Assembly (NCBI GenBank): GCA_019417045.1
Contig: DXWE01000034.1
Location: 1-10,388, forward strand
Length of the DNA stretch: 10,388 nt
Direction: 5' to 3'
Source: Oscillospiraceae bacterium
GTDB taxonomy: Bacteria > Bacillota > Clostridia > Oscillospirales > Acutalibacteraceae
Shown: piece after piece, positions 1 through 7,940 of the stretch
Numbering within the stretch: the stretch's first letter is position 1
Layout: every line of letters starts with the position of its first letter
Made by a program: the position numbers and the translations under genes
The notes under the pieces: model-generated
What the model saw: only the letters and a program-made list of their open reading frames with translations
What the model was told of the DNA's origin: nothing
Database searches by the model: none

Positions 1-128
1 GCTTCTTCTGTATCACAGCGGGACATCGCAAACACCGCAGGACAGCTGCATGGCAAAATGCAATGCAGACAGGCGGGCCGCTTTCCTGTATAGTCAGGAG
101 AAGCTGGAGGGAGAAAGGCGGTGTCACG

Positions 129-470
129 ATGAAGGAAAACTGGATTCCCGCCATCCCACCCAGCACAACCAAAAGCATCCGGTTTCCAAACGGTCTGATC
201 GAAGATGTGGAACGGGTGATTCAGGAGAACGGCGGGACGTTCACCGCCTTTGTGGTGAATGCCGTCAGGGAGGCGCTTATGGACAATTCGCAAATCATCT
301 ATTGCACCAACCGGCTGTGCATGTTCTGGCGGGAGGGCTCCTGCTCGCTGCAATACATTTCCGTCGACAAGTACGGCCGCTGCGAGGCGTACAGCCAGGT
401 CGTGCTGGAGGAAGAGCTGCTGCGCCAGAAGCGGGAGGAACGGCTGGAGGAATTCCGTCGGGGGCTCTAG
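129..470 (+). CDS. Small RHH-like protein with four-cysteine cluster
   Basis: This is a 113-residue protein of unknown function. Residues 14-50 look like a ribbon-helix-helix fold: a short strand (TKSIRFP), a helix from about 21 to 34, a turn with GG at 35-36, and a second helix from about 37 to 50. RHH proteins bind DNA as dimers through that strand. Residues 59-85 carry four cysteines (C59, C64, C72, C85) in a pattern resembling small clostridial zinc-binding modules such as DUF1540. The C-terminus (about 90-110) is a highly charged helix. The ATG at 129 is chosen because a purine-rich GGAGGGAGAAAGG stretch (106-118) lies just upstream; the earlier in-frame ATG at 63 has no ribosome site. 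An intrinsic terminator follows 12 bases after the stop, so it is not part of the next transcript. The DNA-binding and metal-binding roles are inferred from pattern only. Confidence 0.72.
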   Translation: MKENWIPAIPPSTTKSIRFPNGLIEDVERVIQENGGTFTAFVVNAVREALMDNSQIIYCTNRLCMFWREGSCSLQYISVDKYGRCEAYSQVVLEEELLRQKREERLEEFRRGL

Positions 471-481
471 GAATATCGCTC

Positions 482-517
482 AGGCGAGGGGAGGCAGCCG
501 CTTCCCCTCGCCTTTTT
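482..517 (+). terminator. Intrinsic terminator of the small RHH-like gene
   Basis: A perfect 11-bp stem pairs 482-492 with 503-513. It can extend inward by three more pairs (493-495 with 500-502, one of them G-T), leaving a four-base AGCC loop. The run TTTTT at 513-517 follows at once. GC-rich stem plus T-tract is the classic Rho-independent form, oriented for the upstream gene. It separates that gene from the DUF262 gene. Confidence 0.9.
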
Positions 518-558
518 ACCTGTGCACTCTAAAAATCTCATTTTTTGACGCGCAGCGG

Positions 559-588
559 TTGACTTTTTTGAAAAATATATTCTATATT
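559..588 (+). promoter_or_regulatory. Sigma-A-like promoter of the DUF262 gene
   Basis: The -35 TTGACT is at 559-564 and the -10 TATATT at 583-588, with an 18-base spacer. Each element matches the sigma-70/sigma-A consensus at five of six bases. The -10 lies in a perfect tandem repeat of TATATTC (576-582 and 583-589). The start of transcription would fall near 595, about 40 bases before the GTG start codon. Confidence 0.65.
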
Positions 589-633
589 CGAGAAAAACAG
601 GCCCGCTGCGGCCGAAAAAAGGAGGAATTTGTC

Positions 634-1794
634 GTGCGCCTCAGTCCGGAGTTGATCACAGCCGCTTCCTTCAATCCCACCAAGAAAAGCCATCAGATGT
701 CCATCGTGGATATGTGCCAGGGTATCGAGAGCCAGCAGATCACCCTGCCGCTCTACCAGCGCGACCTGAGCTGGACGATCGAAAAATGTATCAGTCTGTT
801 AAACTACCAGCTGCTCGGCAAGGCCCCGGTGGCGCCCATCTCTTTTAACGTCATCACCGACACCGCCTCCTGTGTGCCGCAGGTCGCGTTCCTCGACCGC
901 GACAAAATCGCCGCCGTGCAGCGCGGGCAGTATTCCGTGGTGGACGGGCAGCAGCGGCTCTCCACCAACTATAAGGCGTATATCAACCACGAGGATTTCA
1001 CCCCGATCGTCCTGGATCTCAGCTGCGGCAGATTTTTCCTGCTTGAAAAGCCGCCGAGAACCAACCAGATCCCGGTGGGGATCCTGCTGAACAAAGAGGA
1101 CTCCGTGCTGTTCCGGTATGTGGCGGAAAAGCCCTCCCTGAGCAAGCCGGAGGTCACCAATCTGCTGATCCAGATCCGCAGCAAATTCAAAAATTACAAC
1201 TATACGATCAACTCCGCCGACAATCTCTCCGAAGAGGAACAGGTGGAGTGGTTCGAGGTGCTCAACAACGCCGGCAGCCTGGTCAGTATCATCCAGATGC
1301 GGTTTGCAAAGCTCAAGGTGCATGGCATCGATATCTATACCCAGTACACCAACCGGTTTGTGCGGAAGTTGCTGCAAAAGGGATATAACCTGTTTGTCAA
1401 GCAGAAGACCTCCGTTTCGTATCCCGTCGCCGCGCTCAATCCGGCCTATGAAAAACTCGTCGGCAAGGCCCATTCCCCCAATTATACGCCGATCCCGTCC
1501 GACACCAAGGAAAACCAGCTGTGCGCGCTTCCGCCCGACGCGCTCGTGGCGTGCTTTGACCTGACGCTCGAGGCGCTCGACCATGTGCTGCAATTTCTCC
1601 AGCTCCATTCCCTGAAGCCGCCCGCCCGCATTGAGTATATCAATTACCTCATCGGCTATTTTGTGTTCAACGGCAAGGAGATCTCCCCCGCGGCCGAAGA
1701 CGCGCTCGTGCGGTGGTATTCCCAGGTGGATTTCAACAACATGACCAACACCAACCGCCGGGACGTGTATACCGAGCTGATCTCCCTGCGCTGA
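634..1794 (+). CDS. DUF262 (GmrS/ParB-like) domain protein without HNH half
   Basis: The 386-residue product shows the marks of the DUF262 family: YQRDLSW at residues 41-47, DGQQR at 104-108, and F-x-x-L-N-N-A-G at 207-214, which matches the family's F-x-x-x-N-x-x-G block. In characterised GmrSD/BrxU-type enzymes this domain is a nucleotide-binding and hydrolysing module with the DGQQR motif, usually joined to a DUF1524 HNH nuclease domain. Here the C-terminal part (about 250-386) is helical-looking and ends with W-x5-F followed by a TNTNRR segment. No HNH-type His/Asn/His cluster is visible, so this is a stand-alone DUF262 protein. The start is GTG at 634, seven bases after a perfect GGAGGA (621-626). 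The frame stays open much further upstream but crosses the terminator and promoter, so a longer product is unlikely. Its base composition looks lower in GC than the arg genes. Target and biological role are unknown; a defence or nucleotide-responsive role is inference. Confidence 0.85.
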   Translation: MRLSPELITAASFNPTKKSHQMSIVDMCQGIESQQITLPLYQRDLSWTIEKCISLLNYQLLGKAPVAPISFNVITDTASCVPQVAFLDRDKIAAVQRGQYSVVDGQQRLSTNYKAYINHEDFTPIVLDLSCGRFFLLEKPPRTNQIPVGILLNKEDSVLFRYVAEKPSLSKPEVTNLLIQIRSKFKNYNYTINSADNLSEEEQVEWFEVLNNAGSLVSIIQMRFAKLKVHGIDIYTQYTNRFVRKLLQKGYNLFVKQKTSVSYPVAALNPAYEKLVGKAHSPNYTPIPSDTKENQLCALPPDALVACFDLTLEALDHVLQFLQLHSLKPPARIEYINYLIGYFVFNGKEISPAAEDALVRWYSQVDFNNMTNTNRRDVYTELISLR

Positions 1795-1797
1795 CAG

Positions 1798-1820
1798 GCG
1801 GCGGGCAGGCTGCCCGCCGC
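1798..1820 (+). terminator. GC-rich hairpin after the DUF262 gene
   Basis: A perfect 10-bp stem pairs 1798-1807 with 1811-1820 around the three-base loop GGC, starting three bases after the stop codon. No T-tract follows; the next bases are GGTCTGAAG. The position suggests a 3' end or mRNA-stabilising hairpin, but it is not a canonical intrinsic terminator, and some read-through toward argG is possible. Confidence 0.45.
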
Positions 1821-1836
1821 GGTCTGAAGATGTAAA

Positions 1837-1854
1837 AATGAATAATCATTCGTA
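1837..1854 (+). promoter_or_regulatory. ARG box 1 (ArgR/AhrC operator)
   Basis: The core TGAATAATCATTCG (1839-1852) matches the ARG-box consensus TGAATWWWWATTCA at 12 of 14 positions. ARG boxes bind the arginine-loaded hexameric repressor ArgR/AhrC. It lies about 190 bases before argG in the AT-rich control region. The repressor gene itself is not in the window, so binding is inferred. Confidence 0.65.
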
Positions 1855-1856
1855 TT

Positions 1857-1874
1857 TTCATTTAATTATTCATT
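1857..1874 (+). promoter_or_regulatory. ARG box 2 (half-consensus) paired with box 1
   Basis: The core at 1859-1872 matches the ARG-box consensus at 10 of 14 positions. Its right half (TAATTATTCA, 1863-1872) is perfect and its left half is poor. Its centre is 20 bp from the centre of box 1, i.e. two 18-bp boxes with a 2-bp gap, the spacing known for paired ARG boxes bound by one hexamer. The outer halves of the two boxes form a 13-bp inverted repeat (1834-1846 with 1865-1877). Confidence 0.5.
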
Positions 1875-1939
1875 TTTTATGCAAAGGCCATCCAGATTTA
1901 CGAATACAATTACAGCGTGATTTGGGCAGGATGACAAAA

Positions 1940-1986
1940 TTGCAAAATCAGAATAATTATTCATCATTTCTCTTGCAAAATCTGAA
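1940..1986 (+). repeat. 14-bp direct repeat bracketing ARG box 3
   Basis: TTGCAAAATCAGAA (1940-1953) recurs as TTGCAAAATCTGAA (1973-1986): 13 of 14 identical and exactly 33 bp apart, about three helical turns. The right copy supplies the -35 hexamer of the argG promoter, and the left copy overlaps the start of ARG box 3. It may be a second regulator's site or the trace of a local duplication; which one cannot be told from one sequence. Confidence 0.6.
1948..1965 (+). promoter_or_regulatory. ARG box 3, adjacent to the argG promoter
   Basis: The core AGAATAATTATTCA (1950-1963) matches the ARG-box consensus TGAATWWWWATTCA at 13 of 14 positions, the best of the region. It ends about 8 bases upstream of the -35 element. 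A repressor bound here would lie next to RNA polymerase, and loops or wrapped DNA to boxes 1 and 2 are conceivable. The site is seen in the sequence; its function follows from the ArgR/AhrC paradigm. Confidence 0.72.
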
Positions 1987-2000
1987 ACGGCTGGTATAAT
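1973..2000 (+). promoter_or_regulatory. arg operon promoter (extended -10)
   Basis: The -10 is a perfect TATAAT at 1995-2000, preceded by TGG at 1992-1994, which makes the extended -10 form. The -35 TTGCAA is at 1973-1978, spacer 16. Transcription would start near 2007, leaving a leader of about 39 bases before argG. ARG box 3 lies directly upstream, consistent with arginine repression. Confidence 0.8.
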
Positions 2001-2045
2001 GGGGAGTACACAAAAACGATGCCGTGGTTTTAGGAGGTTTGCCCT

Positions 2046-3269
2046 ATGAAAGAGATCAAAAAGGTGGTGCTCGCCTACTCCGGCGGGCTGGATACATCCA
2101 TCATCATCCCGTGGCTGAAGGAGAACTACAACAACTGCGAGGTGATCGCGGTGGCGGCGGACGTCGGGCAGGGCGCGGAGCTCAGCGGGCTCGAGGAAAA
2201 GGCGCTCAAGACCGGCGCGTCCAAGCTCTACATCGAGGATCTGCGCAAGGAATTTGTGGAGGAGTTCATCCTGCCGACGGTGAAGGCGGGCGCGGTGTAT
2301 GAAAACGCCTATCTGCTCGGCACCTCGTTCGCGCGGCCGATCATCGCCAAGCGGATCGTGGAGATCGCGAAGGCGGAGGGCGCCGACGCGATCTGCCACG
2401 GCTGCACCGGTAAGGGCAACGACCAGGTGCGGTTTGAGCTGACCATCCAGGCGTTCGCGCCGGGTATGACCATCATCGCGCCGTGGCGCGAGTGGAGCCT
2501 CAAGTCCCGCGAGGAGGAGATCGACTACGCCGAGGCGCACCACGTGCCGCTGCGCATCACCCGCGAGACCAACTATTCCAAAGACAAAAACCTGTGGCAC
2601 CTCTCGCACGAGGGGCTTGACCTCGAGGATCCGGCGAACGAGCCGGATTACGACGCAATCCTCGAGATGGGGGTCTCGCCCGAGAAGGCGCCCGACAAGC
2701 CCACCTACGTGACCCTGTCGTTTGAAAAGGGCGTGCCGGTCGCGCTGGACGGGGTGAAGATGGAGCCGCTGCCGCTGATCGAAAAGCTCAACGAGCTGGG
2801 AGGCGCGAACGGGATCGGAATTGTCGACATGGTGGAGAACCGCCTGGTCGGCATGAAGAGCCGCGGCGTGTACGAGACCCCCGGCGGCACCATCCTCTAC
2901 AAGGCGCACGATCTGCTCGAGACGCTCTGCCTCGACCGCGACACCCAGCACTACAAGCAGCAGATGGTGGCGGGCAAGTTCAGCGAGCTCGTCTACTACG
3001 GCCAGTGGTACACCCCGCTGCGCGAGGCGCTGTCCGCGTTTGTGGACAGCACGCAGGAGCGGGTGACCGGGGACGTGAAGCTCAAGCTCTACAAGGGCAA
3101 CCTGATCCCGGCGGGCATGACCTCGCCCTACTCCCTCTATGACGAGGAGATCGCGACGTTTGACGAGGACCATGTCTACGATCAGAAGGACAGCGCCGGG
3201 TTTATCCACCTGTTCGGGCTGCCGATCAAGGTGCGGGCGATGAAGGACGCCAAGCAGAAATCATTTTAA
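2046..3269 (+). CDS. argG: Argininosuccinate synthase
   Basis: ArgG joins citrulline and aspartate with ATP to give argininosuccinate, the seventh step of arginine synthesis, in the cytoplasm. The N-terminal ATP-pyrophosphatase motif YSGGLDTS is at residues 11-18, and the family motif HGCTGKGNDQVRFE begins at 118. The C-terminus with YSLYDEEIATF and VYDQKDSAGF is typical. At 407 residues it has the usual full length of about 400. The start ATG at 2046 sits seven bases after a perfect AGGAGGT (2032-2038). It is the first gene of the operon, directly behind the promoter with ARG boxes. A cysteine at 117 stands where many relatives have alanine, which is unlikely to matter. The assignment is secure. 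Confidence 0.98.
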   Translation: MKEIKKVVLAYSGGLDTSIIIPWLKENYNNCEVIAVAADVGQGAELSGLEEKALKTGASKLYIEDLRKEFVEEFILPTVKAGAVYENAYLLGTSFARPIIAKRIVEIAKAEGADAICHGCTGKGNDQVRFELTIQAFAPGMTIIAPWREWSLKSREEEIDYAEAHHVPLRITRETNYSKDKNLWHLSHEGLDLEDPANEPDYDAILEMGVSPEKAPDKPTYVTLSFEKGVPVALDGVKMEPLPLIEKLNELGGANGIGIVDMVENRLVGMKSRGVYETPGGTILYKAHDLLETLCLDRDTQHYKQQMVAGKFSELVYYGQWYTPLREALSAFVDSTQERVTGDVKLKLYKGNLIPAGMTSPYSLYDEEIATFDEDHVYDQKDSAGFIHLFGLPIKVRAMKDAKQKSF

Positions 3270-3282
3270 AACACTGGGCGGA

Positions 3283-3315
3283 TGCGGCCGTCCCGGCAGC
3301 TGCCGGGACGGCGCA
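3283..3315 (+). repeat. Perfect 26-nt palindrome between argG and argH
   Basis: Bases 3287-3312 are fully self-complementary (13 + 13, centre CAG/CTG), and 3283-3285 can pair with 3313-3315 across a one-base bulge. As RNA the tip would open into a small loop. No T-tract follows, so it is not a canonical terminator. It lies 17 bases after the argG stop and 33 before the argH start, and could act as an mRNA-stability or partial-attenuation hairpin. That role is inference. Confidence 0.75.
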
Positions 3316-3345
3316 GCCGTTTGACAGGCGAAAGGACGGCCTCTC

Positions 3346-4736
<1,391 letters not shown>

Positions 4737-4740
<4 letters not shown>

Positions 4741-5774
4741 CGATTCGGGCTGGTATTTTGGGGGCGACCGGGTACGCCGGGCTGGAGCTGGTCCGGCTGC
4801 TGCTGCGCCACCCGCAGGCACAGGTCGCCGCGATCGGGTCGGTCTCCTTTGAGGGGCAGGAGCTCTCGGAGGTCTACCCGGCGCTGCGGGAGCTCATCGC
4901 GCTGCGGTGCGAGGACGCACAGGCGGTGATCGACTTGTCCGACGTGGTGTTTGCCGCACTGCCGCACGGGCTCTCGCAGGAGACGGCGGCACAGTGTATC
5001 GAGGCGGGAAAGAAGTTCATCGATCTCGGGGCGGATTTCCGGCTGGACGACCCGGAGGACTACGTCCGCTGGTACGGCTGCGAGGTGCTCTATCCGCAGC
5101 TGCACGAGGAGGCGGTGTACGGCCTGCCCGAGCTGTTTAGGGGGGAGATTGTTGGAAAGCGGATCGTCGGCAACCCCGGCTGCTATCCGACTGCCTCGGC
5201 GCTGGGGCTGGCCCCGGCACTGCGGGCGGGACTGATCGAGAGCACGGGGATCGTGATCGACGCAAAATCCGGGACCACCGGCGCAGGCCGCAAGCCCGCG
5301 CAGAACACCCATTTCCCCGACTGCAACGAGGCGTTTTCCGCCTATAAGGTGGCGTCCCACCGGCACACGCCCGAGATCGAGCAGACGCTCACCAAACTGG
5401 CGGGGCAGAAAGCGACCATCACCTTTGTGCCGCACCTGCTGCCGGTCAACCGCGGGATCCTCGCGACGATTTACGCGCGGCTGAAGCCGGGTGTGACCGA
5501 GAACGCCGTGCGGGAGGCATACGAGGCGGCCTATGCGGGCGAGCGGTTCGTGCGGGTGCTGCCCAAAGGGGCAACGGCCAACATCAGCCATGTGCGCGCC
5601 TCGAATTACTGTGACATCCAGCTGTACACGGACACGCACACCGGTCTGCTCATCGTCACCTCGGTCATCGACAACATGGTCAAGGGCGCAGCCGGGCAGG
5701 CGATCCAGAACATGAATCTGCTGTATGATCTGCCGGAGGACACGGGGCTCGACCTGGTCCCGCTGGCATTTTAA
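4737..5774 (+). CDS. argC: N-acetyl-gamma-glutamyl-phosphate reductase
   Basis: ArgC reduces N-acetylglutamyl-5-phosphate to the semialdehyde with NADPH, the third step of the pathway. The NADP-binding motif GILGATGYAG is at residues 6-15. The catalytic cysteine is C149 in GNPGCYPT, and HRHTPEI (208-214) holds the active-site histidine region. Length is 345 residues, standard for the short bacterial form. The start at 4737 overlaps the argH stop by four bases; AGGAGG at 4721-4726, inside the argH end, serves as ribosome site. The frame is open further upstream inside argH, but only this start gives the proper Rossmann N-terminus. argJ follows after 15 bases. Confidence 0.97.
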
Positions 5775-5789
5775 GAGAGGGAACACCAT

Positions 5790-7007
5790 ATGTTTACCTA
5801 TGTTGAGGGCGGCGTGACCGCCGCTAAGGGGTTCTCCGCGGCGGGCATCCACTGCGGGATCCGGAAAAACAAGCAAAAACGCGACCTGATGCTGCTGCTG
5901 TCCGACCGGGAGGCGCAGGCCGCGGCGGTGCACACGCAAAATCTCGTGAAGGGCGCGCCCAACACCGTCACCGCGGCGCATCTTGCGGATGGACGCGCGC
6001 GCGGCGTAATCTGCAACAGCGGGATCGCCAATACCTGCGCAGCGGACGGCGTGGAGAAGGCCGAGCGGATGTGCGCACTCGCGGCAGAGAACCTGGGTCT
6101 GCAACCCACCGACATGGCGGTGGCGTCCACCGGGGGGATCGGCCCCTCCATCCCGATCGAGCCGATCGAGGCGGCGATGCCGGCGCTGTGCGCCGCGCTG
6201 TCCCCGGCGGGCGGATCGGACGCGGCGGAGGCGATCATGACCACCGACACCCACAAAAAAGAGCTGGCGGTGCGATTCACACTGGACGGCGTGCCCTGTA
6301 CGCTCGGCGGGATGGCGAAGGGCAGCGGCATGATCGCGCCGAACATGGCGACCATGCTCTGCTTCCTCACCACCGATGCGGCGATCGACAGCGCACTGCT
6401 CTCGCGGGCGCTGCACGAGGTCGTCGGGGACACCTTCAACATGCTCTCGGTCGACGGGGACACCTCGACAAACGACATGGTGCTGCTGCTCGCGAACGGG
6501 GCGGCGGGCAACCCGCAAGTGAAGGCGCCGGGCGGGACGTATGACACCTTTGTCGCGGCGCTGCGGGACCTGTGCGAGCGGATGTGCCGCCTGCTCGCCG
6601 CCGACGGCGAGGGGGCCACCAAGCTGCTCGAGTGCGTGGTCACCGGCGCCCGGTCGAAGCAGGACGCGCGCACGGCGGCCAAGGCGGTCGTCCAGTCCTC
6701 GCTGCTCAAGGCGGCGATGTTCGGGGCGGACGCCAACTGGGGACGGGTGCTGTGCGCGCTCGGGTATTCGGGCGCTTCCATCGACATCCACGGGGTGGAC
6801 GTGGCATTTCAGTCGGACGCCGGCAGGATCGAGGTGTGCCGAAGCGGCGCCGGGATCCCGGTGGACGAGGACTACGCCAAACAGGTGCTGTCCGAACCGG
6901 CGATCCTCATCGACGTGACACTACACGACGGGGACGCGGCAGCCAGGGCATTCGGCTGCGACCTGACGTATGACTATGTGAAAATCAACGGCGACTACCG
7001 CAGCTGA
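5790..7007 (+). CDS. argJ: Glutamate N-acetyltransferase / ornithine acetyltransferase
   Basis: ArgJ moves the acetyl group from N-acetylornithine to glutamate, releasing ornithine and closing the acetyl cycle (steps one and five). The family cleaves itself between Ala and Thr in the motif KGSGMIAPNMATML; here the cut would fall between A187 and T188, and T188 would become the N-terminal nucleophile of the beta chain. The 405-residue length and the C-terminal VKINGDYRS fit the family. AGAGG (5776-5780) precedes the start. Whether it can also use acetyl-CoA (bifunctional form) cannot be read reliably from sequence. The absence of argA and argE in this otherwise complete cluster favours it, but either could lie elsewhere. 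Confidence 0.96.
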   Translation: MFTYVEGGVTAAKGFSAAGIHCGIRKNKQKRDLMLLLSDREAQAAAVHTQNLVKGAPNTVTAAHLADGRARGVICNSGIANTCAADGVEKAERMCALAAENLGLQPTDMAVASTGGIGPSIPIEPIEAAMPALCAALSPAGGSDAAEAIMTTDTHKKELAVRFTLDGVPCTLGGMAKGSGMIAPNMATMLCFLTTDAAIDSALLSRALHEVVGDTFNMLSVDGDTSTNDMVLLLANGAAGNPQVKAPGGTYDTFVAALRDLCERMCRLLAADGEGATKLLECVVTGARSKQDARTAAKAVVQSSLLKAAMFGADANWGRVLCALGYSGASIDIHGVDVAFQSDAGRIEVCRSGAGIPVDEDYAKQVLSEPAILIDVTLHDGDAAARAFGCDLTYDYVKINGDYRS

Positions 7008-7066
7008 GTTTTAAGGGCTAGTTTTTTGGAATTCAGGGGCAGGTTTTCGCAAGGAGGCATATTCCC

Positions 7067-7924
7067 ATGCAAATCTCACCGGCGGACAGGGCACAGGTGC
7101 TCACCCAGGCCCTGCCGTATATCAAGCAGCTGTCCGGCAAGACGATCGTCATCAAATACGGCGGCAACGCGATGATCAGCGACGAGCTGAAATCCGCCGT
7201 GATGGAGGACATCGTGCTGCTGTCCACGGTCGGCATCAAGGTGGTGCTGGTGCACGGCGGCGGGCCGGAGATCAACGCGATGCTCCAGAAGGTCGGCAAG
7301 GAGCCAAAATTCGTCGGCGGGCTGCGGTACACCGACCGCGAGACGATGGACATCGTCGAGATGGTGCTCGCCGGCAAGGTGAACAAGGGGCTGGTGCAAA
7401 AGCTGCAGGCGATGGGCGGCCGGGCGATCGGGCTGTGCGGGCTGGACGGCGACATGCTGCAGGCGGTCAGGCACCACGGCGAGGATCTCGGGCTGGTCGG
7501 CGACATTGTCAAGGTGGATGTCAGCCTGCTGCGCAACAGCCTGGACACGGGTACCATCCCGGTGGTGGCGTCGGTCGCGACCGGCCAGAACGAGGGGGAG
7601 ACCTATAATGTCAACGCGGACATTGCGGCCTCCCACATCGCGGCGGCGCTCGCGGCGGAGAAGCTCGTGCTGATGACCGACGTGCGCGGGCTGCTGCGCG
7701 ACCGGGAGGACGAGGACTCGCTGATTTCGGTGGTGCAGGTCAGCGAGGTGCAGAGCCTCAAACGGCAGGGGATCATCTCGGGGGGGATGATCCCGAAAAT
7801 CGACTGCTGTGTGGAGGCGGTGCGGCGCGGGGTCAAGCGGACGCACATCATTGACGGCCGGATCCCCCACTCCATTCTGATCGAGATGCTCTCGGACGAG
7901 GGGATTGGCACCATGTTTATCTGA
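7067..7924 (+). CDS. argB: N-acetylglutamate kinase, arginine-sensitive type
   Basis: ArgB phosphorylates N-acetylglutamate with ATP, the second and usually committed step when acetyl groups are recycled. Seen in the sequence: IVIKYGGNAM with K30, the glycine-rich LVHGGGPEIN with G64-G66, and K244 in GGMIPKID; the two lysines correspond to the phosphate-stabilising lysines of the E. coli enzyme. About 22 residues precede the first strand compared with E. coli, matching the N-helix that links dimers into arginine-inhibited hexamers in Pseudomonas and Thermotoga. The C-terminal HSILIEMLSDEGIGTM also follows the arginine-sensitive pattern. The start ATG at 7067 follows AAGGAGG (7051-7057) by nine bases. 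Length 285. Feedback inhibition is inferred from these features, not shown. Confidence 0.96.
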   Translation: MQISPADRAQVLTQALPYIKQLSGKTIVIKYGGNAMISDELKSAVMEDIVLLSTVGIKVVLVHGGGPEINAMLQKVGKEPKFVGGLRYTDRETMDIVEMVLAGKVNKGLVQKLQAMGGRAIGLCGLDGDMLQAVRHHGEDLGLVGDIVKVDVSLLRNSLDTGTIPVVASVATGQNEGETYNVNADIAASHIAAALAAEKLVLMTDVRGLLRDREDEDSLISVVQVSEVQSLKRQGIISGGMIPKIDCCVEAVRRGVKRTHIIDGRIPHSILIEMLSDEGIGTMFI

Positions 7925-7940
7925 CAAAGAAGGTGGCACG

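Noticed and set aside
1..128. Possible end of an upstream gene or a promoter (TATAGT at 89-94) at the left edge
   Set aside because: All three forward frames are open over the first 90 bases, so none can be singled out, and no -35 fits the TATAGT; not enough to call.
50..532. 160-codon plus-strand frame overlapping the small RHH-like gene
   Set aside because: No ribosome site at its start, Gly/Arg-rich nonsense composition, and it runs through the terminator at 482-517; the frame at 129-470 has a ribosome site and sensible folds.
799..1608. 269-codon minus-strand frame opposite the DUF262 gene, which might be an antisense partner
   Set aside because: No recognisable domain and no ribosome site; the DUF262 motifs on the plus strand explain the open frame.
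1901..1914. Fourth ARG-box-like sequence CGAATACAATTACA
   Set aside because: Only 10 of 14 matches with errors in both halves and no paired spacing to the other boxes; mentioned in the operator finding but not annotated.
1866..3209. Long open frame on the minus strand opposite argG (447 codons)
   Set aside because: It mirrors the codon structure of a GC-rich gene; the protein is rich in Arg/His/Val/Leu without any domain, and there is no ribosome site.
3321..3326. Perfect TTGACA upstream of argH as a possible internal promoter
   Set aside because: A -10 at normal spacing would fall on the argH start codon (about 3344) and no TATAAT-like hexamer is there.
7780..7786. Run of seven G in argB as a possible frameshift or slippage site
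   Set aside because: The frame stays intact through conserved GGMIPKID and to the correct C-terminus; the run simply encodes two glycines.
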